Origin: ZC4RG20 sp036381515
GTDB lineage: Bacteria; Pseudomonadota; Gammaproteobacteria; Steroidobacterales; Rariloculaceae
Length of the DNA stretch: 64,000 nt
Assembly: GCA_036381515.1 (NCBI GenBank)
Contig: DASVCR010000073.1
Location: 33,499 to 97,498, forward strand
Direction: 5' to 3'
Shown: positions 18,118 through 25,813 of the stretch, in pieces
How the letters are laid out: every line of letters begins with the position of its first letter
Numbering within the stretch: the stretch's first letter is position 1
Position numbers and translations under genes: made by a program
Notes under the pieces: generated by a model
Told to the model about the DNA's origin: nothing
Database searches by the model: none
Seen by the model: the letters and a program-made list of their open reading frames with translations, nothing else

Positions 18118-19110
18118 TCAGAGCGCGTCGAGCTCGGCGAGCAGCTCGCGATCGAGCCAGCTTCCGAGGCGCAAGTTCTCGATGAACCCGCAGTGCCCGC
18201 CGGCCGGCGCCAGCGTGATCTCGAGCGCCGGGCTGCGCGCGATACGCGCAAGGTCGGCGCTCGGAATCACGGGATCGTCGCTCGCCGCGATCAGCCGCGC
18301 CGGCACGTCGAGGCCGGCGAGCGCATCCCCGGTCAGCGCGTAGCCGTCGAGGTACTCGCCGAGGCTGCCGAACTCCGTGTAGCGCTCGACGAAGAACTCC
18401 GTCGTCTCGGTCAGCGTGCGGAAGCGCGTCAGATCGCCGAAGTCGTAGAGCTCCGGGAACGCCGCGGCCTTCGCGAGCAGCGACCGCCGCCACCTGCGCA
18501 GGAAATGCCGCCTGTAGATCCAAAGGCCGTTCTCGAGCGCGCGCATCGTGCTGTGCGGGCAGAGCACGGGACACACGGCGATCACCCGATCGAGCCGGAG
18601 CCCGGCGCGTCCGGCCCTGACCGCGACGCGCAGCGCGAAATTTCCGCCGAGCGAGTATCCGATCAGCACGGTCCTCGGCGCGGGATGTCGCTCGGCGGCG
18701 CCCGCGACGGCCGCGACCACCTCGTCGAGCCGGCACGAGTGAAACAGGCCCTCGTTCAGCGCGTGCGTCGCCCCGTGGTCGCGGAAGTTCAGACGAAAGA
18801 CGTCGTAGCCTAGCCGGTGGGCGAGCGCGCCGGTCGCGAGCATGTAACGGGAGTCGGCCGACCCCTCCCACCCGTGCAGCAGCACGACGAGACCGCGCGG
18901 CGGCCTCGGGCTCGGGCTGTAGAATCCGAGCAGCCGTGCGTCGCCGCAGTCGAGGATCTCCGGCTTCGCGACGTCGAGCATCGCCCGAGCCCGCCGACGG
19001 GCGATCCTCTCGTGCAAGGGCCACCCGCCGAGGAGCGACTGCACGTGCGCATGCCGAAGCGCCCGCGGCGGGGCGAAATCGACGCGGAAGGTGTCCAAAG
19101 CCGTATTCAT
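18118..19110 (-). CDS. Alpha/beta hydrolase, YheT family
   Basis: Soluble hydrolase of 330 residues. The nucleophile elbow is GYSLGG (Ser near 149), the acid is probably Asp in ASDDPVIP and the base is His in PAGGHCGFIE near the C-terminus. The N-terminal RHAHVQSLLGG and LHGWEGSADSRYM are typical of YheT/ABHD1-3-like esterases. The substrate is unknown; relatives act on esters or lipids. ATG at 19110. Divergent from the GGDEF/EAL gene. Confidence 0.85.
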   Translation of the reverse strand: MNTALDTFRVDFAPPRALRHAHVQSLLGGWPLHERIARRRARAMLDVAKPEILDCGDARLLGFYSPSPRPPRGLVVLLHGWEGSADSRYMLATGALAHRLGYDVFRLNFRDHGATHALNEGLFHSCRLDEVVAAVAGAAERHPAPRTVLIGYSLGGNFALRVAVRAGRAGLRLDRVIAVCPVLCPHSTMRALENGLWIYRRHFLRRWRRSLLAKAAAFPELYDFGDLTRFRTLTETTEFFVERYTEFGSLGEYLDGYALTGDALAGLDVPARLIAASDDPVIPSADLARIARSPALEITLAPAGGHCGFIENLRLGSWLDRELLAELDAL

Positions 19111-19247
19111 GGTAGTAGACTAGCGGCCAGCCGCCGCTCCGGACGATTCTTGACTCAAGGAGAAGATTCGGGTTCGGATTCGTGGCCGCGAAATAACTAT
19201 AACAAGAACAAAGCTGCCGACCCTTGATTCGAGCTCGTAACACCTCG

Positions 19248-21227
19248 ATGCGAGTGCGCAGTCACCCTCTGACCGTCGCCGCCGTGATGGCTGCCGCGTT
19301 CGCGTGCGCGGTCGCGCTCTTGATGCTGCGCGTCGAGGACCGGATCGGAGAGGGGACGCTCGCCGTCTCGCTGCTCGTGATCGTCGCGGTGGCCGGCACG
19401 CTGTCCGTCGTGCTCGCCCGCTCGGCCGCGCGGTCGTTCGTGACGGTCCTGCGCCGGGCCGAGACCGCGCTCGGCGAACGGCGCTCCGCGGCGAGCCGCC
19501 TCGAGACGCTCGTCGCAGCGCTCGGCGACGCCGTGCTCGTCACCGATGCGGAGGGGCGGATCGAGCACGCGAACCGGGCTGCGCATTCGATGCTCGGCTT
19601 CGCGGACGGGGAGCTCGCGGCGCGGCGCATCGAGGACGTCCTGCCCGGCGGCGGAGCCGACGAGCGCGCGCCGACGCCGCCCGGCATCCCCCGCGAAGCC
19701 GCGTTCCGCCGCGCCGACGGCTCGTCGGTCGCCGTCTCGTACACGGTCGCTTCCGTCAGCGGGGAGGAGGAAGACGACGCCGAACGCATCGTCTACGCGC
19801 TGCAGAACATCGAGGATCGGAAACGCATCGAGCAGCGCATCCGCAACCTCGCCGTCATCGATCCGCTGACGAAGATCGCGAACCGGATGCAGTTCCAGCA
19901 CCTGCTGCAGCAGGCGATCGCGCGGGCGAAACGCTCGAACCAATACGTCGCGCTGCTCTACCTCGACGTCGACCGCTTCAAGGACATCAACGACACGTTC
20001 GGTCACGCGGTCGGCGACTCGAGCCTCGAGATCTTCTCCCGCAGGATTCAGGCGGAGCTCGACGAGGGCTCGATCGCGGGCCGACTCGCCGGCGACGAGT
20101 TCGCGATCCTCGTCTCGAGCTCCGCGCACATGGGCGAGTTCGTCCGGGAGATCACCGAGCTCGCGGGCCGGCTGCTGCGTTCCGTCGGCAAGCCGTTCGA
20201 GGCCCAGGGCGAAGAGGTGTTCATGACGACCAGCATCGGCGTCGCGCTCTACCCTCGCGACGCCGACAACGTGATCGATCTGATACGCAACGCGGACGCG
20301 GCGCTCTATCGCTCGAAGAAGGCGGGCGGCAACGGCTACGAGTTCTACTCGAGCGAGATGAGCACGGCCGCCGTCGAGCGGCTGATGCTGAAGAGCAAGC
20401 TGCGCCGCGCCTTCGAGCGCGACGAGCTCCGTCTGCACTACCAGCCCAAATACAACGTCAGAACGGGCCGAATCGAAGGCGCAGAGGCGCTCGTGCGCTG
20501 GGACCTGCCGGAGCGCGGCCTCGTCTACCCTTCGGACTTCATTCCGCTCGCCGAGGAAACGAACCTGATCCTCCAGGTCGGCGACTGGGTCCTGAACCGG
20601 GTCTGCGCCGACTACCGGGACTGGCAGCGGCTGATGCCGTCGCCGTGCCGCGTGTCCGTGAACCTTTCGCTCCGCCAGCTCCTCCAGCAGCGCTTCCTCG
20701 AGAAGATCAGGGACACGTTCCGCTCCCACGGGGTCTCGCCGACGTCTCTCGAGCTCGAGATCACGGAGACGACCCTGATGGAGGATACCGCGCGCACGAT
20801 CCGCATCCTGAACGCGCTCTACGGCATGGGGCTGCACCTCGCGATCGACGACTTCGGCACGGGCTACTCGTCGCTCAGCGCGCTGCAGCAGTTCCCGATC
20901 GATACACTGAAGATCGACCAGTCGTTCATCCGGGACGTCGCGATCGATCGCGACGACGCGGCGATCGTCGCGACGATCATCCGCATGGGGCACAGCCTCA
21001 AGCTCGACGTCGTCGCCGAAGGCGTCGAATCCGAAGAGCAGCTCGAGTTCCTGCGCCGCCACGAGTGCGATTACGTGCAGGGACATCTCTTCGGAGATCC
21101 GGTCGACGCCGACGCGTTCGGCCGGATGCTCGTCGCCGAGGCGGAGGGCACCGGCAAGTATCGCGCGCTGTTCGCGGATGCAGAGGCGGCCAACCGGGCG
21201 AGACGCAATCCGGCGCACACGCTATAG
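19248..21227 (+). CDS. Membrane GGDEF/EAL protein with PAS domain (c-di-GMP turnover)
   Basis: Protein of about 659 residues with two N-terminal transmembrane helices (about 7-30 and 38-60), a PAS domain (about 80-190), a GGDEF domain (about 200-365) and an EAL domain (about 385-640). The cyclase motif reads AGDEF near residue 280, a tolerated variant of GGDEF. The phosphodiesterase domain keeps EALVRW, ELEITET, DDFGTGYSS and KIDQSF, so it should be able to hydrolyse c-di-GMP. Start taken at ATG 19248; an in-frame TTG at 19224 is possible. The PAS domain implies a sensed signal, not identifiable here. Confidence 0.9.
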   Translation: MRVRSHPLTVAAVMAAAFACAVALLMLRVEDRIGEGTLAVSLLVIVAVAGTLSVVLARSAARSFVTVLRRAETALGERRSAASRLETLVAALGDAVLVTDAEGRIEHANRAAHSMLGFADGELAARRIEDVLPGGGADERAPTPPGIPREAAFRRADGSSVAVSYTVASVSGEEEDDAERIVYALQNIEDRKRIEQRIRNLAVIDPLTKIANRMQFQHLLQQAIARAKRSNQYVALLYLDVDRFKDINDTFGHAVGDSSLEIFSRRIQAELDEGSIAGRLAGDEFAILVSSSAHMGEFVREITELAGRLLRSVGKPFEAQGEEVFMTTSIGVALYPRDADNVIDLIRNADAALYRSKKAGGNGYEFYSSEMSTAAVERLMLKSKLRRAFERDELRLHYQPKYNVRTGRIEGAEALVRWDLPERGLVYPSDFIPLAEETNLILQVGDWVLNRVCADYRDWQRLMPSPCRVSVNLSLRQLLQQRFLEKIRDTFRSHGVSPTSLELEITETTLMEDTARTIRILNALYGMGLHLAIDDFGTGYSSLSALQQFPIDTLKIDQSFIRDVAIDRDDAAIVATIIRMGHSLKLDVVAEGVESEEQLEFLRRHECDYVQGHLFGDPVDADAFGRMLVAEAEGTGKYRALFADAEAANRARRNPAHTL

Positions 21228-21264
21228 TCGCCCGAGCAATGCAAAGGTGGTCGAGGGGTATCCG

Positions 21265-21618
21265 ATGAAGACGTCCAGACGGCTCACGCTGCGGGGAGCA
21301 GCCCTCGCGCCGAGCCTGCTTGTCGCGGCCGCAACGCTCGCTTGCGAGACGCCGACGATGGTCGACGTGCCGGACGGTGCCACCGCGACGACCGAGGAAA
21401 TGGTTCGTGCGCGCGAGCAGGTCACCGAGTACGTCGCGGCGATGGAGGAGTATCTCGCCTGCGTCAACGAGGAAATCGAGGTCGCCGGCGAAAACGCGAC
21501 GGAAGAGTTCAAGGCGCTGATGATCCAGCGCTACAACGCCGCGGTCGGCGAGATGGAGACCGTGGCGGCAGCCTTCGACGAGCAGCTGCGTGCGTATCGA
21601 GCGGCGAATCCCCAGTAA
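21265..21618 (+). CDS. Hypothetical exported protein
   Basis: Small protein of 117 residues with a signal peptide (KTSRR, hydrophobic core to about residue 28) ending at ATLAC, which may be a weak lipobox since position -3 is Thr. The mature part is acidic and helical (VTEYVAAMEEYLACVNEEIE, YNAAVGEMETVAAAFDEQL) with one further Cys. GAGGGG lies upstream of the ATG. It closely follows the GGDEF/EAL gene and converges on the phage-shock operon. Function unknown. Confidence 0.6.
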   Translation: MKTSRRLTLRGAALAPSLLVAAATLACETPTMVDVPDGATATTEEMVRAREQVTEYVAAMEEYLACVNEEIEVAGENATEEFKALMIQRYNAAVGEMETVAAAFDEQLRAYRAANPQ

Positions 21619-21631
21619 CGGGTAACGTTCG

Positions 21632-21871
21632 TTACATCTCGCGGAAGCGCCGCCTCAATTCGAACTTTTCGTCCGTCACGATCCGCTCGAGCACCTCGAT
21701 GCGCTCCTCGAGCCGCGTGAGCAGCGCGAGGTGCTCGTCTTCCTCGGACCGAGTCGCGTGGAGCGCCTTCATCTTGGCTTTGGTCTTCCATACGCCGGAG
21801 AACACGCCAAGCGCGACGATGGCCACGATCGATCCGAAGACGATGAATACGATGACAACCTCTTGGCCCAT
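21632..21871 (-). CDS. PspB/PspC-tail-like small membrane protein, last gene of the psp operon
   Basis: Protein of 79 residues with one transmembrane helix (about 4-27) and a cytoplasmic coiled coil ending LERIVTDEKFELRRRF. The tail resembles that of PspC in this operon (LEKYVTSERYQLDREF), and the helix-then-coil plan is that of PspB. It is probably an additional envelope-stress component made by duplication. AAGG lies about nine bases before the ATG. Downstream of pspC by 63 bases on the same strand. Confidence 0.65.
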   Translation of the reverse strand: MGQEVVIVFIVFGSIVAIVALGVFSGVWKTKAKMKALHATRSEEDEHLALLTRLEERIEVLERIVTDEKFELRRRFREM

Positions 21872-21934
21872 CCGGCAAGCCTTTCGTACGCGGCGGCCGC
21901 GCGCCGTGCGCGGCCGCCTGTTGTCGTTTCGACC

Positions 21935-22327
21935 TCAGTCGCGCAGGCGCTCGAACTCCCGGTCCAGCTGATAGCGCTCGGAGGTCACGTACTTCTCGAG
22001 CCGCTGCAGCCGGCTCTCGAGCTCCCGATACCGGTGCCGCAGCGAACCGAGGGTCGCGTGCGGCTCGGCGCGGATGCTTCGCCACACGTCCTCTTCGTGC
22101 TCGTCGAGCATGGTCCGCATGGGCCGCGTCTGCTTCGGCAGCAGCAGCGCCATGACGAGGTAGCCGACGACGACGAGCGGGCCCGGGAAGAACAGCGCGC
22201 CGAGCACGACGAGCACGCGGACGATCGTCACGTCGAAACCGAAGTAGTCGGCGAGACCCGCGCAGACTCCGAAAATCATTCCCTTCTCGGAGTTGCGGTA
22301 CAGACGGTTGCCTTGCAGGTCCTTCAC
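21935..22327 (-). CDS. pspC: Phage shock protein C
   Basis: Inner-membrane sensor/regulator of the phage shock response, about 130 residues. The PspC domain has NRLYRNSEKGMIFGVCAGLADYFG followed by hydrophobic helices (about 30-75), and the C-terminal ~50 residues form a charged coiled coil. The GTG at 22327, with GAGGA seven bases upstream, is preferred; the frame continues upstream but adds an Arg-rich stretch unlike the family. In E. coli PspB and PspC relieve PspA inhibition of PspF. Confidence 0.88.
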   Translation of the reverse strand: MKDLQGNRLYRNSEKGMIFGVCAGLADYFGFDVTIVRVLVVLGALFFPGPLVVVGYLVMALLLPKQTRPMRTMLDEHEEDVWRSIRAEPHATLGSLRHRYRELESRLQRLEKYVTSERYQLDREFERLRD

Positions 22328-22398
22328 GTGCGGATCCTCGTATCCGTTACGACGTCTTCGATGCCGGAAGGGGCATCCGGCGGCGGTTGCAGCATGCC

Positions 22399-22632
22399 TC
22401 ACGTCTTCTTCTTCCACTCGGGTTGCTGAACGTCGAGGATCGTCTCGAGCGTGTTCAGGCGGCTATCCATCGACTGGCTCGCCTTCCACAGCTCTTCGAG
22501 CATCGCCTGCTCCTCTTGAGACAATCCCCGTGTCGCCTTCCACTTCGTGACGTAGTGCATCACGACGATGATCGGCAAGACGACCACCATGAAGAGGGTC
22601 GACATCGCCATTAGCCAAGGGGTCATGCTCAT
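22399..22632 (-). CDS. pspB: Phage shock protein B
   Basis: Small inner-membrane protein of 77 residues (E. coli PspB 74). One N-terminal helix (about 4-27) is followed by a cytoplasmic coiled coil with the PspB pattern LSQEEQAMLEELWKASQSM and LETILDVQQPEW. Start taken at ATG 22632; an in-frame TTG at 22650 overlaps the pspA stop and could be used by translational coupling. It lies between pspA and pspC. Confidence 0.88.
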   Translation of the reverse strand: MSMTPWLMAMSTLFMVVVLPIIVVMHYVTKWKATRGLSQEEQAMLEELWKASQSMDSRLNTLETILDVQQPEWKKKT

Positions 22633-22646
22633 GAGAGGAGTGCCGC

Positions 22647-23333
22647 TCAAACGTTCTCGCCGGATCCGCGCTGCTTCTCCGCTCGGCGCGACTTCAGGTT
22701 CCTGAGCTCCTGCTCGATCGCCTCGGACGCCTCGAGCTCCGAGAACTCGCGCTTCAGGTCCTTCTTGCTACCGAGATCATACGCCTCGACCTGCGCTTCG
22801 AACCCCTCCATCCGCCGCTCGAACTGCTCGAACCGGACGAACGCGTCGTCGATCCGATAGTCGTGCAGACGCTTGCGGACCTCGAGCCGCTTCGCGGCCG
22901 TCTGATGTCGGGCGAGAATCGCGTTCCGGCGCGCCTTCGCGTCCGCGAGCTTCTCCTCGAGCCGGGCGATGTCCTCGTTGAGCTTCGCGAGCCCCTCGGT
23001 GATCGTCTGGTGCTCGGTCTCGAGCGAGCGCATCGACGCCTGCACGCGCGCCTTCTCGGCAAGCGCCGCCTTCGCGAGGTCGTCGCGGCCCTTGTCGATC
23101 GCGAGCTCCGCCTTGCTCTCCCAGTCCTTCGCCTCGCGCTCCAGCGCGGAAAGGTTACGCGTCAGCTCCTTCTTGTCGGCAATCGCGCGTGCCGCGGCCG
23201 AGCGTACCTCGACCAGCGTCTCCTCCATCTCCTGGATCATCAGGCGGACGATCTTCTCGGGGTCCTCCGCCTTGTCGAGGATCGCGTTGATGTTCGAGTT
23301 CACGATGTCCGAAAAACGGGAAAAGATGCCCAT
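22647..23333 (-). CDS. pspA: Phage shock protein A
   Basis: Membrane-associated ESCRT-III-like effector of 228 residues (E. coli 222) that binds stressed inner membrane and, in unstressed cells, inhibits PspF. It starts with the amphipathic helix GIFSRFSDIVNSNINAILDK and continues as a long coiled coil. ATG at 23333 has GAGGAAGAAG upstream. First gene of pspA-pspB-pspC and a small paralogue, and transcribed divergently from pspF with a sigma54 site about 110 bases upstream. Confidence 0.95.
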   Translation of the reverse strand: MGIFSRFSDIVNSNINAILDKAEDPEKIVRLMIQEMEETLVEVRSAAARAIADKKELTRNLSALEREAKDWESKAELAIDKGRDDLAKAALAEKARVQASMRSLETEHQTITEGLAKLNEDIARLEEKLADAKARRNAILARHQTAAKRLEVRKRLHDYRIDDAFVRFEQFERRMEGFEAQVEAYDLGSKKDLKREFSELEASEAIEQELRNLKSRRAEKQRGSGENV

Positions 23334-23442
23334 CACTTCTTCCTCATCGATGCTTGATAGTGCCGGCTTCGCGCCGCGCCGCGGCCCCGGTCCGCGGGTC
23401 GGCGTTCTGCACGAGGCCCGAAGCCTGACGTGGCCCCCCTTG

Positions 23443-23459
23443 AGCAGCTTTTGTGCCAA
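23443..23459 (-). promoter_or_regulatory. Sigma54 (-24/-12) promoter of pspA
   Basis: On the minus strand TTGGCACAAAAGCTGCT fits the sigma54 consensus, with GG and GC separated by exactly ten bases. It faces pspA, leaving a leader of about 100 bases. PspF is a sigma54 enhancer-binding protein encoded divergently, so it would bind between this site and pspF. Strong by sequence and context. Confidence 0.85.
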
Positions 23460-23551
23460 GCCGACGAGCTTCACAAGCGATTGTTTCGGCGGGGTTTTTC
23501 ACGTCGGTCGGCCGTTTCCGCCGCGGCCCGGAAGAGGCCATGGACCAACTG

Positions 23552-23581
23552 TTGGCACGAAGCGCGAACTCTTGGTGTAAT
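23552..23581 (+). promoter_or_regulatory. Possible sigma70 promoter of pspF
   Basis: TTGGCA (23552-23557) and TGTAAT (23576-23581) are separated by 18 bases. The predicted start would fall almost on the pspF ATG at 23589, giving a leaderless or nearly leaderless message, so either the promoter or the start codon may be misplaced. Confidence 0.35.
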
Positions 23582-23588
23582 TCGCGCC

Positions 23589-24677
23589 ATGGCCCCGTCC
23601 CGCAACGAGACTCAGCTCATCGGCGAGTCGCCTGCGTTTCTGTCGATGCTCGAGCACGTCTCACGTGCCGCGACGCTCGCGAAGCCCGTGCTCGTCGTCG
23701 GCGAGCGCGGCACCGGCAAGGAGCTCATCGCGTCGCGCCTGCATTATCTGTCGGAGCGCTGGGACCGGCCGCTCGTCAAGGTGAACTGTGCCGCGCTCAC
23801 CGAGACCCTGCTCGAGTCCGAGCTTTTCGGCCACGAAGCGGGGGCGTTCACGGGCGCAACGCGCACGCACATCGGCCGCTTCGAGCAGGCCGACGGCGGA
23901 ACGCTCGTGCTCGACGAGCTCGGCACTATCCCGCTGCGGATGCAGGAGAAGATCCTGCGCGCGATCGAGTACGGCGAGTTTCAACGAGTCGGCGGCACGA
24001 AGACGCTGAAGACCGACGCGCGCGTCGTCGGCGCGACCAACGCGGACCTGCCGCGCCTCGCGGCGGAGGGCCGGTTCCGCGCCGATCTGATGGATCGCCT
24101 CGCCTTCGACGTGATCCACGTGCCGCCGCTCCGCGCCCGGCGCGAAGACATACCGAAGCTCGCATACCACTTCGCGGTGAACGTGACGAGCGAGCTGAAG
24201 CGCGACTTCTTCCCGGGCTTCGCGCCGGAAGCGGCCGCCGCGCTCCTCGAATACGACTGGCCGGGCAACGTCCGCGAGCTGAAAAACGCGGTCGAGCGCA
24301 GCGTGTACCGCGCCGAGGACCCCGAGCAGCCGATCCGCGAGATCATCTTCGATCCATTCGAATCGCCGTTCGGGCCGCTGCGCGACATGTCGCGGCCGTT
24401 GGACTCGGAGCAGAGCCTGCCGCCTCCGCAGGCCGCGCCCACGGAAGCGCCGCGCGGCAACGGTGCCGGGCGCCGCCGGGACGGCGCGACCCAATGGCCG
24501 CTCGATTTCAGGACCGCGGTCGCCGAGTTCGAGCGCGAAACGCTCGCGGAAGCGCTCGAGCATGCGAAATACAAGCAGACCGTCGCGGCGCGCTTGCTCG
24601 GCCTGAGCTACCACCAGCTGCGCGGCCTCTTGAAGAAGCACGGTCTCAAAGCATCACGCGACGAGGCCGCGGGCTGA
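23589..24677 (+). CDS. pspF: Phage shock sigma54 activator PspF
   Basis: Enhancer-binding AAA+ ATPase of 362 residues (E. coli 325) that activates pspA. It has no receiver domain. Walker A GERGTGKE is at residues 38-45, the sigma54-contacting GAFTGA at 85-90, then FRADLMDRLAFDV and the WPGNVRELKN block. A Fis-type helix-turn-helix ends the protein (about 325-355). The extra ~35 residues are a Pro/Gly-rich linker between AAA+ and DNA-binding domains. Start chosen by match to E. coli PspF. Confidence 0.93.
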   Translation: MAPSRNETQLIGESPAFLSMLEHVSRAATLAKPVLVVGERGTGKELIASRLHYLSERWDRPLVKVNCAALTETLLESELFGHEAGAFTGATRTHIGRFEQADGGTLVLDELGTIPLRMQEKILRAIEYGEFQRVGGTKTLKTDARVVGATNADLPRLAAEGRFRADLMDRLAFDVIHVPPLRARREDIPKLAYHFAVNVTSELKRDFFPGFAPEAAAALLEYDWPGNVRELKNAVERSVYRAEDPEQPIREIIFDPFESPFGPLRDMSRPLDSEQSLPPPQAAPTEAPRGNGAGRRRDGATQWPLDFRTAVAEFERETLAEALEHAKYKQTVAARLLGLSYHQLRGLLKKHGLKASRDEAAG

Positions 24678-24791
24678 GAAGCCCGGCGCGCAGAGCGGGC
24701 GCGTCGGCGCCGCGTGCTACTATTTCGGCAGTTGCGCATTCCGCGCGCTCCCGATTCGTACCATCATCAGCCAAGAGCTTCACGACGACCG

Positions 24792-25781
24792 ATGAGCACA
24801 TCCACGAAGAAACCCGTCCGCGTCGCCATTACTGGCGCCGCGGGTCAGATCGGCTACCAGCTCGCGTTCCGCATCGCATCCGGGCAGATGCTCGGCGCGG
24901 ATCAGCCGGTGATCCTGCAGCTGCTCGAGATCACGCCCGCGCTCGGCGCGCTGAACGGCGTCGCGATGGAGCTCGACGACTGCGCGTTCGACGCGCTGCA
25001 CGGCATCGTCGTCACCGACCAGGCGGAGACCGCGTTCCGCGATGCGGACTATGCGCTCCTCGTCGGCGCGAAGCCGAGGGGTCCGGGGATGGAGCGAAAG
25101 GACCTGCTCCTCGAGAATGCCAAGATCTTCTCGGCGCAAGGCAAGGCGCTCGACGCGGCGGCGAGCCGCGACGTGAAGGTCCTCGTCGTCGGCAATCCGG
25201 CCAACACGAACGCGCTGATCGCGCGCGAGAACGCGAAGGGGCTCGACCCGCGCAACTTCACCGCGATGACCCGCCTCGACCACAACCGCGCGAAGGCGCA
25301 GCTCGCAGCGAAGGCCTCGGTGCACGTCTCGGCGGTGCGCGGCGTGATCATCTGGGGCAACCACTCGGCCACGCAGTTTCCGGACCTCGCGCACGCGACC
25401 GTCGACGGGCGCCCGGCGCTCGAGCGCGTCCCCACGGCGTGGTACCGCGACGAGTTCATCCCGACGGTCCAGCAGCGCGGCGCGGCGATCATCAAGGCGC
25501 GCGGCGCGTCGTCCGCCGCGTCCGCCGCATCGGCCGCGATCGATCACGTGCGCGACTGGGCGCTCGGCACCCCCGACGGCGACTGGGTCAGCATGGCGGT
25601 CGCGTCCGACGGCAGCTACGGCATCCGCGAAGGGGTCGTGTTCTCGTACCCGGTGCGCTGCCGCGGCGGCCGCTACGAGATCGTGCAGGGACTCGATCTC
25701 GACGACTTCGCGCAGGAGAAGATCCGCATCACCGACGGCGAGCTTCGCGAGGAGCGCGACGGAGTCGCCGATCTTCTCTGA
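24792..25781 (+). CDS. mdh: Malate dehydrogenase
   Basis: NAD-dependent enzyme interconverting malate and oxaloacetate in the TCA cycle, 329 residues. The N-terminal GAAGQIGYQLAF is the Rossmann NAD loop; the catalytic region shows MTRLDHNRAKAQ and the proton-relay His in IIWGNHSATQFPDL. It belongs to the longer cytosolic/Thermus/Burkholderia-type group rather than the E. coli type. ATG at 24792 chosen by family length. Followed 32 bases later by fadE. Confidence 0.94.
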   Translation: MSTSTKKPVRVAITGAAGQIGYQLAFRIASGQMLGADQPVILQLLEITPALGALNGVAMELDDCAFDALHGIVVTDQAETAFRDADYALLVGAKPRGPGMERKDLLLENAKIFSAQGKALDAAASRDVKVLVVGNPANTNALIARENAKGLDPRNFTAMTRLDHNRAKAQLAAKASVHVSAVRGVIIWGNHSATQFPDLAHATVDGRPALERVPTAWYRDEFIPTVQQRGAAIIKARGASSAASAASAAIDHVRDWALGTPDGDWVSMAVASDGSYGIREGVVFSYPVRCRGGRYEIVQGLDLDDFAQEKIRITDGELREERDGVADLL

Positions 25782-25813
25782 CCCTCAACCGATCGGAACT
25801 CGAGAGGACGATC

